This document shows positions 54,594 to 64,000 of a DNA stretch of 64,000 bases, piece by piece. Origin of the DNA: Phytophthora sp. 'mugwort' (taxonomy: Eukaryota; Oomycota; Peronosporomycetes; Peronosporales; Peronosporaceae); assembly GCA_033558025.1 (NCBI GenBank), contig JAUCEF010000013.1, positions 365,001 to 429,000 on the forward strand, given 5' to 3'. The translations under genes were made by a program, and so were the position numbers. The stretch's first letter is position 1, and each line of letters starts with the position of its first letter. Under the pieces are notes generated by a model that had not been told where the DNA came from, ran no database searches, and saw only the letters and a list, made by a program, of their open reading frames with translations.

Positions 54594-55154
54594 TTATGGA
54601 TCATCCCAACGCTCCGGGCACTCTCGCGCGAAGTGGCCGAACTGGTGACACACGAAGCAGCTCCCAGAGTCCCGGCGCGGGCGTTTCCGGGGTTGCTCGT
54701 GGCCGTGCCGGGCCACCGCCGCTGCTGCGCGTGGCCGCTTTCTTTGCTCCGACAGCAAGGACGGGCTGGCTCCATCACTGCGCTGCAGCAGAATGGCCTC
54801 CTTAGCCGCGGCGTCGAGATCCTCGGGCTTGGACTCACGCAGCAGATGCGTGAGCTGCTCACAGCCAACGCCATTGATAAAAGCCACCACATAATAGGGT
54901 TCCGGGATGACATAGCTCTCGCCGGCGCGGCGTAGCGCCTTCTTATACTCCATGAACGTTTCATGCGGCAATTTGCGCCGCGCCAGCACGCGCGCGACGG
55001 CGAAGGCCGCCAGCAACTCCTCCTCGCGTCGTCGCTGGTCCGTCAGCTCGCTGCAGACGGAGAAGGACTCGCGCTTAAGTTCGGCGGTCGCTTCACCCGC
55101 CGTCTCCTCTTGCCGTGTTGTCTTCACGAAGCCGTGGCGTCCGTCCAGATGCAT
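54594..55154 (-). CDS. Retroelement gag-like protein with CCHC zinc knuckle
   Basis: ATG 55154 to TAA 54594, 186 aa. It has a helical capsid-like middle (ETFMEYKKALRRAGE, PYYVVAFINGVGCEQL, HLLRESKPEDLDAAAKEAI), a basic linker (RKRPRA), and a C-terminal zinc knuckle CFVCHQFGHFARECPERW that fits C-x2-C-x4-H-x4-C. This is the gag/nucleocapsid layout of LTR retrotransposons, without any pol. The frame stays open upstream to about 55205 (GGKPGEQFNITAGAKA), where it meets an AG that could be a splice acceptor, so an upstream exon is possible. It may be a solitary retroelement relic or a co-opted gag gene. Confidence 0.6.
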   Translation of the reverse strand: MHLDGRHGFVKTTRQEETAGEATAELKRESFSVCSELTDQRRREEELLAAFAVARVLARRKLPHETFMEYKKALRRAGESYVIPEPYYVVAFINGVGCEQLTHLLRESKPEDLDAAAKEAILLQRSDGASPSLLSEQRKRPRAAAAVARHGHEQPRKRPRRDSGSCFVCHQFGHFARECPERWDDP

Positions 55155-55208
55155 GATTGCCTTGGCTCCGGCCGTTATGTTGAACTGCTCGCCTGGCTTT
55201 CCACCATA

Positions 55209-55844
55209 CTAAGGATAAGATAGGATCTAAAGAATCGGTAAGACTGCACAACAAGAGATTCCGAGGAAACGGTTTATTAGAATCTCCGTGAGATGTCAGT
55301 TTCGATTCTGACATCGGAAGCGCCAATCAAAACGCATGATCATAAATGGTAATTTCCTCCAAAAGCTTAAAGTTGATTTCAGTTTGCGAATAAAAGTACT
55401 TATCAATTCCAGATACCTGAATACCGGCCGATGTAAATCTATAGGATATAACCGGAAAGGCAAGAGAGATGGAGAGAGATTCGAGTCAATTTACTTATTT
55501 TAGTTGAAAGACATCTGGCATATGTATTGTCGGAGCCAGGTCAACAATGTTGGTGCGTTTCGATCGGTGCCTTTACGTTTTAGAATACCCTCTCTTTAGT
55601 GAAAATGCCAAGACAAACATCTAGCATTGCTGCTCATACTGTGTCTCTCCTCTTCGTGCTCTTGCTCGCATTTGACGAATGCCCGCCTCCCAAAAGCTTT
55701 GTGGTAGTGATTCGAAAAAACGTTGAATCCATCTTGACTCTTAGGCAGTAGAGATTGCTTTTTTGGCAAAGGCAAGTACGGTAAGAACAATTTATTTGCG
55801 GTAGGATAAATGAACTTTTATTGCAGTCATCATCTCCCTGTATT
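55209..55844. other. Intergenic region between gag-like ORF and H+-ATPase copy 2
   Basis: About 640 bp, AT-richer than its surroundings, with no recognisable gene. The sharp end of the inverted repeat lies at 55845. Confidence 0.4.
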
Positions 55845-56031
55845 CTACAGCATGCACAATGCACATGTTGGGTCACTTCAGACTGCGCGCACCCATTGCG
55901 CGAGTTAGCCTGTCGTATAACCCACCGGCAAATATGCCTGCGGCCGCAACAGCGCGAGGACGCCTTCAATCGGCTCCTCCATCGCTATAGCAAGCCACTG
56001 CTTCTGCACGCGATACACAATCAAGGCCTGC

Positions 56032-59000
56032 TTAAACGGTACGGCTGGCACGGATCGAGCGCTGCGTGCTCGTCACCACAGAGTGCGTCATCGTCGGATG
56101 GCCCGCGTTAATGCGCTCCGTGAACGCCTTGCTCTTGTACGTGTTCTTCGTCAGGATGTAATTCACCGCGAACTTGATCACGTCAAGCGGGAACTGCCAG
56201 ATGATTGCCCACAGCCAGGCAATCAGCGTGTAGCCGCCACCGCAGCCGATCACGGCAATACGGTCTGTCGGGTAGCCGCCAAAACCGATCCATCCGATCA
56301 CCGAAGCAACCACTTGAGCGAATACGAAGGCGATCAGCAGCAGGTTGCACGGCTTCTCAGCGAAGAACCAGTTGTTGCTGCCGGCCGTACGCGTCACGAA
56401 GATCAAAGCCTGACCGGAGATAGACACCTGCAGGTACACCAACGAACGGAGCACACCCTCCTTACGCTGGATGCCAGGGCCGATCATCTCATTGTCGCGG
56501 GTCCACGTCGAGTTCCAGTTGCTAAAGCCCCACACGTAATCGCAGAAGCTAACCTCGTTCGTGATGGGCACCTCGTCGTTGCCGATGAAGGTCACGCCCT
56601 TGCCAAGCTGGGCAGCCTGGAACACATCGTAGTCGCCCTCGTACGCCTCACCGCCAGAGCCCAAAGTGTACTCGTACACGAACTGGTTGTACGCAGCCTC
56701 GGCAGACGGCTTCGCGTCGTTCGGCAGCGAGTTGAGATGCACATCCGCAAGGTCCTCGAAAAGCTTCGAGCGCGAGTCATACTTCTCCTGGTACTGCGTC
56801 CAGTACGCGTTGACGGCCCTCTCACGGAAATCACCCACGTCCGACAAGCTAGCGGCCTGCGGCACGCTTCCCGTCATCTCACCGCACCCAGTCGCGTTGT
56901 TGTCCATCACACATGTCTGGTACTGGTCCTGGAAGAAGTCGTGGCACTCGCTCTTCATGCAGCCCACGCACAGATTCTCCACACCAGTGCTCTCGAAACC
57001 GTCAGTGTTGTTGACAACCGCAAACAACACAATCGTAGACAGCGACAGCCACAGGCCAAACGTGATCGACGAGATGAAGACCTCCTTCAGCTTCCAAGAA
57101 TCCGGGTGCGGCGAAGCAACCACGTTATCCTTCGAGATCGTCAGAATCGTACCGTCGTTCAGGATGGCCAGGATCACAACAAGAATCGGAGGGAAGTACC
57201 AGTTCCACGCCACCGTCAGGATGCCGAACGTGAACACAATACGCACAGTCATGGCGATCGAGTACATGGCATAGTTCTTCATGCGCAGGAAAATCTCACG
57301 GCTCATGCGGATGGCCGTGATGATCACACTCAGACCGGGCGAAACAAGCACGATGTCGGCGGCAGCACGTGCGGCGTCCGTCGCATCATCCACAGCAATG
57401 CCAATGTCGGCCTGAGCCAAGGCTGGAGCGTCGTTCACACCATCACCCGTCATGCCCACCACCTTGTTCAGCGACTGCAGGTGCTTTACGATCTCGAACT
57501 TGTGCTCCGGGAACACCTGAGCAAAGCCGTCCGTATCGTAGATCATCTGTGCCAGGTTCAGTCCAGGAGGCGGCGCAGTGTTGAAGAAAGAAGTGTCCAG
57601 GATGTTCGTCGGCATTCCCAGCTGACGGCACGTCTCGACGGCAATGGCCTTCTGGTCACCAGTGACCATCTTCACCGCAATGCCCAGAGCAATGGCCTTC
57701 TTCACCGTGTCAGCCGTGTCGTGACGAGGCGGGTCGAACAGCGGCAGCAGACCAATCATCTGCCACTCGCACTCCTCAACTGGAACGTCGCCACTGCGAG
57801 AGATACCCACACCAAGACCACGGTAGCCGCGGGAAGCGAACTCGTCAATGCGGTCCTCAACCTCCACGCGTAGCGTCTCGGCGTTCACGTCCATGTCCAG
57901 CACCACCTGCGGGGCGCCCTTCACGGCACGCAAGATCTCGCCCGTTCTGTTGTCCTTCAGCTTCGCAATCGTGCGCTTCGTCGTGGGGTCGAACGGCGTG
58001 TAGTGCAGAAGCGTGTATTCTTCCCACATCGTGTCCTTGCCCGGGTATGAGTTGTGGCACACAACGTCGATGGCCTCGTTGTTCTCCGTACGGGCCGACA
58101 GAGCGCCATACTTCAGAATATCATCTGCCGTGAAGTTGTTGTACGGGATTAAGTTGTCCATGTCCACGGAGAGCTGGTTCAGCGTGAGTGTGCCCGTCTT
58201 GTCCGAGCACAGCACCTCCATCGAAGCCATCTCCTCAATACATGTCAGACGCGTCACGATGGCGTTCTCCTTGGCAAGAGCCGAAGAACCAATAGCAAGT
58301 GTCACTGACAGCACCGTCGGCATGGCCACGGGAATTCCGCCCACGATCAGCACCAAAATGTTGGCCACACCGAGACAGCCGTCCGTCACAATGACGCACG
58401 GGTTCTGCGACGTACGGCCGGCCATCTGCACCAGCAGCTCCACCACGCACCAGAACAGGATCGATACCATGCAGAAGTTACCCACCGTTGTGAGCACCAT
58501 CTGCAGACGACCGTGCGAGTCCGCCGACGCGATCTTCTCGGCGGCGCGACCCAGGAACGTGTTCACTCCCGTGCTGGTAACTACGGCTTCAATCTCGCCC
58601 TGCTTCACCACAGAGCCCGAGTAACCCTCGTCGCCTTCGTTCTTCGTCACCGGCAGCGACTCGCCCGTCAGTGACGACTGGTCCACCTTGATCGCGTCAC
58701 CCTCCAGGAACTTGAGATCGGCAGGAATCACGTCACCTAGACGCACACGCAGCACATCACCGGGGACCAGTAGATCCGCCGGGACATTCTTAATTTCACC
58801 ATCACGGAATACCTTCGCCTCGGGTGCCAGCTGGCCCATCAGCGCCGACACGGCGTCGCCGGCCTGCACCTCCTCGAAATAGCCGATGCACGCATTCAGC
58901 AGCAAGAGGAACAGGATCAGTGCGAAATCGGCGTAATCCAGAAGCACGATCGACAGTATGGCGGCCACTTCCATGGCCCACGACAGCGGGTTCCACATGA

Positions 59001-59238
59001 AACCCAAGAAAAGCGTCAGCTTGTTCACCTTCTCCTCCGGCAGCTTGTTCGGGCCGTACTCGGCCAGACGCTTCTCGGCTTCATCGGACGTCAACCCCTC
59101 ACGAGACGTCTTGAGCTTGTCCAAGGCGGCGTTCAGCGGCACCTGCGCCCATTGGATCTGACCAACGTCATTCGTGTAATTCTTGACGTCGTTGGGGGTC
59201 GCCATGGACATGTACGAGTTACCTGCGGCACCAGCCAT
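56032..59238 (-). CDS. PMA1: Plasma-membrane H+-ATPase (P3A-type), copy 2
   Basis: Encodes the same 1068-aa protein as the gene at 14551-17757, with the same TGES, DKTGTLT, TGDQK and GDGVNDAP motifs and the same long insert. Nucleotide differences visible from the antisense translation are few and silent, for example the codons for Thr in YPTDR, Gly in ISGQ, Asp in YDTDG and Asn in TNILD. Flanks are near-identical only for about 246 bp upstream and 187 bp downstream. It carries its own promoter with identical initiator and similar CCAAT boxes, so it is expected to be expressed. Confidence 0.95.
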   Translation of the reverse strand: MAGAAGNSYMSMATPNDVKNYTNDVGQIQWAQVPLNAALDKLKTSREGLTSDEAEKRLAEYGPNKLPEEKVNKLTLFLGFMWNPLSWAMEVAAILSIVLLDYADFALILFLLLLNACIGYFEEVQAGDAVSALMGQLAPEAKVFRDGEIKNVPADLLVPGDVLRVRLGDVIPADLKFLEGDAIKVDQSSLTGESLPVTKNEGDEGYSGSVVKQGEIEAVVTSTGVNTFLGRAAEKIASADSHGRLQMVLTTVGNFCMVSILFWCVVELLVQMAGRTSQNPCVIVTDGCLGVANILVLIVGGIPVAMPTVLSVTLAIGSSALAKENAIVTRLTCIEEMASMEVLCSDKTGTLTLNQLSVDMDNLIPYNNFTADDILKYGALSARTENNEAIDVVCHNSYPGKDTMWEEYTLLHYTPFDPTTKRTIAKLKDNRTGEILRAVKGAPQVVLDMDVNAETLRVEVEDRIDEFASRGYRGLGVGISRSGDVPVEECEWQMIGLLPLFDPPRHDTADTVKKAIALGIAVKMVTGDQKAIAVETCRQLGMPTNILDTSFFNTAPPPGLNLAQMIYDTDGFAQVFPEHKFEIVKHLQSLNKVVGMTGDGVNDAPALAQADIGIAVDDATDAARAAADIVLVSPGLSVIITAIRMSREIFLRMKNYAMYSIAMTVRIVFTFGILTVAWNWYFPPILVVILAILNDGTILTISKDNVVASPHPDSWKLKEVFISSITFGLWLSLSTIVLFAVVNNTDGFESTGVENLCVGCMKSECHDFFQDQYQTCVMDNNATGCGEMTGSVPQAASLSDVGDFRERAVNAYWTQYQEKYDSRSKLFEDLADVHLNSLPNDAKPSAEAAYNQFVYEYTLGSGGEAYEGDYDVFQAAQLGKGVTFIGNDEVPITNEVSFCDYVWGFSNWNSTWTRDNEMIGPGIQRKEGVLRSLVYLQVSISGQALIFVTRTAGSNNWFFAEKPCNLLLIAFVFAQVVASVIGWIGFGGYPTDRIAVIGCGGGYTLIAWLWAIIWQFPLDVIKFAVNYILTKNTYKSKAFTERINAGHPTMTHSVVTSTQRSIRASRTV

Positions 59239-59384
59239 TTGGGGTCTGTCTGGTGCGGAGCCTGAGGCTTCGTCGACGGAAAGACTGATTCAGTTAATCG
59301 AAGACGCTCCGGCTGGTCTCTCGACGGGAAACAGACGACTGCAAACTCGAAGAAGCAAGCGCGCAGGTGTCGGTGACTGTCGGG

Positions 59385-59398
59385 AAATTGCAGAATGA
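59385..59398 (-). promoter_or_regulatory. Oomycete initiator core promoter of H+-ATPase copy 2
   Basis: TCATTCTGCAATTT on the minus strand, 147 bp upstream of the ATG, identical in sequence and spacing to copy 1. Confidence 0.75.
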
Positions 59399-59484
59399 AA
59401 ATGGCGTTCCGGGTTTTCAGTACCGCCCGTCCACACGACGGCTGCTGTCCGCCTTGGCGAGCCCTTCTGTTGCCGCCCTGCTCT

Positions 59485-62047
59485 CTGCTCACGAGCTGCA
59501 TGTTGATTGGTCAACGCTGTCCAAATCGCACAGATTCAGCCAATCATTGTGCGGATCCAATGAAAGCGACGAGATGAGGTTTTTCGACTCGAACCGACTC
59601 GTTACCTCACGCTGGCTCGTCTGCCCTTTACAAAACGCAGCATTGTGTCTGTTTCGACAAGTGAAGGATGGACGAGGTTTTATTGCCCATTCATGTGCAC
59701 CACATCGTATGCGACACAATCTGTATCTTTTTTATCGGAAGTGATTGGTTGTCGGGTGCAAGTTGATCAAAGGGTACTCGGCGGCTCGCGTAGAGGTTTA
59801 CAACCAATACGAGCGCGATCCTGAGCTCGTCCAGCCTGGGTTCGTAGCAAGTTGGCAATCAACCGTGCTTCGGGTCTGTTGTTGGGGAAGGAAATCAAGA
59901 CAACCAACCGCCGTTTAACTGACGGTGCTGAGAGTGGAGGTTCCAAAATTTTCTGACGGTGCCGAGCCGAGGCGCAAACTGGCGCGCAAACGCCGACGTT
60001 ATTGCTAGTGTCGCGAAAACCAGGAAGCGAACTGCCCGAGCGCCGCCGGTGCTACTGCCGCTTCCAGTTTGACCGAGGCCCTGGTAGCATCAGACTAGGA
60101 AAAACTACAGTAGAACAAAACGGGATTGCCGGTGCGCGCTACGCTTGATCGGGTCGCCTCTGTTTTGGCCACTGTTTGCTCGCGTTGGCTAATTGAGTGT
60201 GTTGCCCAGTCGGCGCGGATGGACGGACCGGACCGTAGCAGTAGAATGGGATATTTATTTATACATGTACAGCACCCGACGCGGCGCGGAGTAATGCGAT
60301 CGTTGGTCCACATGTTGGCTCGAGCACGAGCCTGATTGCCGCGCTCGCGCGTCGCAAGTAACGTACCGCATCGCTCGCTGAGAAAGTTAAGAGCGGGCTA
60401 TCCTCTCTAACGATGTGAGGCGGGCGGCTCACTAAGAATGCACAGGAGCCAAAATGGACCCTCTTCCTATGATGGTGGTGGGGATCGCCAGTGTTCCTCA
60501 TCCGGCCAGACTCTGCAGACCCGTCGGCTCTGCGGCGCGATTGCGCTGTAGTTCCCTGGAAGCCAGCGTGTTTCAATAGTTTTCAGCGGTCTAAAGGCGA
60601 GGTTGCCTTACAACAGAAAAGCAAGCAAAGCAGCCTGATAACTACATTTACTGTGCAGTTAAACGAGATGAGGCGATTTACGAGCCGGACACGTGCCAGT
60701 TGCCGGTGGCTTGGATTTGCTGCAACACGATGGACGCGGGCGACCACACAAACGCCGGCCGGGTATGGCTAAACGCCATCTTTAGGAAGACGGTGAACGA
60801 CGCGATGGGGTGGAAGTGCCAAGTTCTCGCCGCAACAACTGGAATTGAAGCGCTGGCCTTTGCCTTGTACGAGCCGTTGTCGCGTTGTCCGCGGAGTCAC
60901 GCGGCGGGATCGAACGTCGACATGCTAGACCACATACAGATGATCCCCTCGCTAATCATAGGATAACTTTTATTCCGCTTTAAGGGTATTCCTCGGCCAG
61001 AGTTTACCGAATTGTCCTATTTGGTATTTGTAGGCTTGCGCTCTCACAATCAACTGTCCTGGTAGCCCTTCAACAATTCAAGTAACGTGAAGTAACTCGC
61101 CCCAGCGACTCGTTCGGCCATGCTCTTCGCGCATCCATGCCTCAAACCCGCCGTCACTGACGGAGCCTCGATAAAGAACCAATCGATAGGACGGAGTTCG
61201 TGCAACAGGAATCGCACTCTTGATGTCCATCTTGAGACTGGATCACCTCAAGTGGATCGTCAAGCTTCTCATCCGCGCTGCTTCAGAGTGCAAAGTCTGT
61301 GGGGGGACCTTATGCGATGCAGCGAGAACAACGAGAGGTGGTAGGTACGAAGCAAGAACATAGGCAGCAGATGCCCTTGCTGGACTTTTTCAGACATCCT
61401 GCACAAAACTGACTTTTCCAATAGTTAAGCACCTCGCCACTGGGATTCTATGCGATTTTGTGTTCCACATTACATTCAAAAGGTGAGAGATGGAACAACT
61501 GTTTGCTGCTGGTCTGGAACCGTGTTTTCATTCCGGCTGAGCCAAGAGATCATCTGTACATTTTTTTTTTACTTTGGTACGGTGATAATCAGAGTGGTAC
61601 TGTGTACAGGAACATGTAGTGCGAAACCAAATATAGAGCGGGTCGGTCGGCCAATTGCAAGCAACTTGCAGCACACGAGCCAGTCCAGATCTCTACGACT
61701 GTCATGTCCGTCTTCGCGCTTTAGGCTCTCACTAGCGGCTCCGATGGTGGATGTGAACGCTGCACTGGACCGGCGGGCTGGTTCGAGTGTCCACGTGGGC
61801 AGCGTCGCGCTGGCCCGAAGTGAGCTTGGCACGCCTTGCAACTTGCCGCGGCGACGTGAATCTGCGACAGCTTCACGCTCATGCCGCGGCCGTGCTCGTG
61901 CGTTTCTGCCGAGGTGTGCGCGCACCGACCATGCGTCAACCTCGCGCGCTGATGCACCGCGCGGCGCCCCACGCTTTCCCTGAATTATTCGTTTTTGTTC
62001 GGCACAGCTTGGGACACGCTAGTGAGGAATCGATCGCTTCGCTGGCA
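59485..62047. other. Right diverged arm of the inverted duplication; no gene
   Basis: Inverted, decayed similarity to 12047-14304. The first ~280 bp are about 80-85% alike by eye, including CCAAT boxes; further out only blocks remain, at 59964-59986, 60165-60195 and 62000-62047. ORFs here have no family resemblance. Confidence 0.6.
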
Positions 62048-63194
62048 ACGAATCGCTGCTCGACTGGCATCCTTGCAGAGCGCAGCATAAATCTGCAATA
62101 CCTTCCCGGCGGTACCGCTGGACTGCTCTGTCTGTCACTGAACGTCGGCACCCTGACGCGAGGGTACCATTGCTCGGCGATGAGTGATGCCTTTGGGCTT
62201 GGTTCGTCCGTGACTACATCTACGCTTGCGACTACCTTATTTCACGGTATGCATGTGCTCCGAAGCGCACGAGGTTCCCCGGACCTTGATATTAAATGCA
62301 GCGTATTGCCTTCTGCGACTCTATCATGAAACTCTATGCGCGATCAAAGTTCCTCATGTTACCCAATGCAGCTTCCATTGTGAAGCGCAACACCACAAAA
62401 GCGATTCAAAAGCTCTGCATCTCAGTGTTTCATCTCATGTGTGTGTTCATGATGTACAATGCATTTGCTGCCGGCAGCCCAGTACAATGTAGGTACCGGT
62501 ATACCGATGGAAAAAGTCGGAATTTGTATTTACCGACATTTTCCTGTTGTAACGATCGCTTTGTTATAAGTTCCGCAGTAATTTAGCTAACCAGTCATCC
62601 TTAAGTGGATAGTGCAACTATTTCCTGGTATAAAGGGAGTTGCAGCAGAACAACCAAAGCTAGCATGAATTGATTGGACACTACATATAGAAAAAGCCAA
62701 CCACTTCATTATTATCTGCGATCGCAAATGCGCCGACCCCGGCAAGGATGTCCGGGTCGGACGCGTAAGCTACAGTAATTCACACAGCAAACGCAGCAGA
62801 TAGTTTGTATGACGCCGAAGTCTTGCATCTACCTCGGCATATACTGAAACACATGCCCTACAATGCCGACGATAAATATAACCCACGACTATGTTGCTTC
62901 CTCTGAGTGGTGGATAATTCTGTTTAACGCTAAGTTTAAGCGAATCAGTAAAGGCCAAGCGCGCGCTTCACAATGTGGTGCTCACAAAAGGAATCCGACA
63001 AGAACTGCTGAGGTAAGCGCCGAAAGAGTACCCTGTTATGCCGCAAACACTGACGATATGTATAGTCCCTAGACGTTATTACTTACTTCACGGCGTTGTA
63101 TACGCTTTCTACGTCTTGGCTTGTGTTATTTATCAGTACAAGCTTTATTGGTCGCGGCAGTATCGTTAACAGAAGCGAATCCTGTCACAAAAGC
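62048..63194. other. Gene-poor region before the Tc1/mariner element
   Basis: Short ORFs only; none recognisable. Probably includes the 5' non-coding part of the Tc1/mariner element, but I could not place a terminal inverted repeat because the other end is outside the window. Confidence 0.35.
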
Positions 63195-64000
63195 ATGCCA
63201 CGAGGGACAACACAGTGGAAGAATGAGGAAAGATATTGGCCTTTAACGGACACTAGTATGAGCCATACAGAGATAGGGAAGCATATAATCGATCACGGCG
63301 TGTTGTCAGCAATTTCTAGAGTGATCCCGAAGCATACAGTGCCGCCAAAGATGACCGCACAAGAAAGCCGCAAATTTTTCTGCGAGGTATATAAAGGAAA
63401 GCTGAGCTCTGCCGATCTCGTGAGCTACTCAGAGCACATCCAGATCTTAACTACACGAAGCGAAAGGGGTGTCCGGTTCTCACTGAAGAGCAAGATAAAT
63501 CGAATTAAATGGGCGATGGACAAATCACGTGGGACGAGTAAAGTGGAAAATTGCGTGTTTTCCGACGAGAAGAAGTTTAACCTCGACGGGCCAGATGGTC
63601 TGCATTATTACTGGCACAATCTGCGCAAGGAAAAGCAAATATATTCGACCCGCCAATCTGGCGGCGGCAGTGAGGGGGGGGCGTTTAGCGTGAATGGGAA
63701 GACAAAACTGGCCATATTGGAAGGAAATCAAGACAGCGGTAAGTATATTTACACTTTATCGGAGTATTTACTGCCATTTATCGGCCTGCACTACGGTCGT
63801 GAGTGTATTTTTCGCAAGACGGTGCATCGATATACACGACGCGCGAAACGAAGATGCTTCTGGAGGAACAGAACATCAAACTGATGGAATGGCCAGCCAA
63901 GTATCAGGATCTAAACCCGATAGAGAACATGTGGGATGTATTTGCAAGGGCTGCGTACACCCCCGAGGGACGACAATTTACTACGAAAGATGACTTAATA
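63195..64000 (+). pseudogene. Tc1/mariner transposase, frameshifted, cut by window end
   Basis: Likely start is ATG 63195 (MPRGTTQWKNEERYW). The DDE domain has VFSDEKKFNLDGPDG with the first Asp and YYWHNLRKEK. After a frame change come QDGASIYTTRETK with the second Asp and YQDLNPIENMWD with the Glu, in Tc1-type order. A one-base deletion near 63813-63815 (TTTCGCAAGAC) breaks the frame. The usual GGGSVMVWGAFS block is shortened to GGGSEGGAFS around 63660-63690. The remaining end, FTTKDDLI, runs off the window. Confidence 0.8.

Larger units (their letters stand above)
55845..59484 (-). repeat. Right arm of 3.64-kb near-identical inverted repeat
   Basis: Mirror image of 14305-17944, of exactly equal length (3640 bp). 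The arms are separated by 37.9 kb and the two pump genes face each other tail to tail. Confidence 0.93.

Noticed and set aside
14305..59484. Inverted pump copies as an assembly artefact
   Set aside because: The arms differ at several bases, end sharply with unique sequence on both sides, and have independently diverged outer homology.
61787..62329. 180-aa plus-strand ORF sharing SLGHAxEESI with an ORF at 11882-12175
   Set aside because: The shared peptide lies in the only well-conserved DNA block of the outer arms; the rest does not align, so DNA homology explains it without coding.

Overview
The window looks like nuclear DNA of an oomycete, most likely Phytophthora or a close relative. Four things support this. 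(1) Plasma-membrane H+-ATPase genes of the P3A type carry the long Cys-bearing extracytoplasmic insertion reported for Phytophthora pumps. (2) Core promoters match the oomycete initiator TCATTYYNCAWTTT. (3) Introns are short (60-91 nt), GT-AG, with CTAAC/CTAAT-like branch sites. (4) A mosaic of decayed transposons (MULE, hAT, Tc1/mariner, GATCGG-rich repeats) sits between GC-rich genes.

Layout. 1-9297 (+) is the 3' part of a giant acidic Ala/Val/Glu-rich protein gene made of 19 nearly identical 441-bp (147-aa) tandem units. It converges on an ALG13-like gene (9883-9371, -). A two-exon coiled-coil gene follows (11807-10211, -). Then comes the first H+-ATPase gene (14551-17757, +). From about 18 to 33 kb is a transposon island: two copies of a GATCGG-rich repeat, a foldback inverted repeat, a decayed hAT transposase, a 2OG-Fe(II) dioxygenase-like gene broken by one nonsense codon, a decayed MULE transposase, and a decayed AIP1/WDR1-like WD40 gene.

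From 33 to 55 kb the genes are all on the minus strand and closely spaced. Reading right to left they are: a zinc-knuckle gag-like ORF, a secreted Gly/Ser/Asn/Lys-rich protein, a six-exon EEF1AKMT4/METTL13-like methyltransferase, the nickel GTPase UreG, a BAR-like membrane-anchored coiled-coil protein, a carnitine acyltransferase, a GAF-GAF-GAF cyclic-nucleotide phosphodiesterase, and a 2634-aa CD36/LIMP-2-family protein with a hugely expanded modular ectodomain.

A second H+-ATPase gene (59238-56032, -) encodes an identical protein. It mirrors the first in a 3.64-kb inverted repeat that is nearly identical inside and strongly diverged outside, yet recognisably homologous blocks continue about 2.5-2.8 kb upstream. 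This pattern suggests an old inverted duplication whose pump genes are kept identical by gene conversion. The window ends inside a damaged Tc1/mariner transposase (63195-64000, +).

The genes do not form one pathway; they are neighbours with separate housekeeping, signalling and surface roles. The least ordinary items are the giant CD36-like protein, the TE-embedded dioxygenase-like gene, the homogenised 147-aa repeat protein, and the conversion-maintained pump pair. All calls are from reading the sequence; no database search was run.
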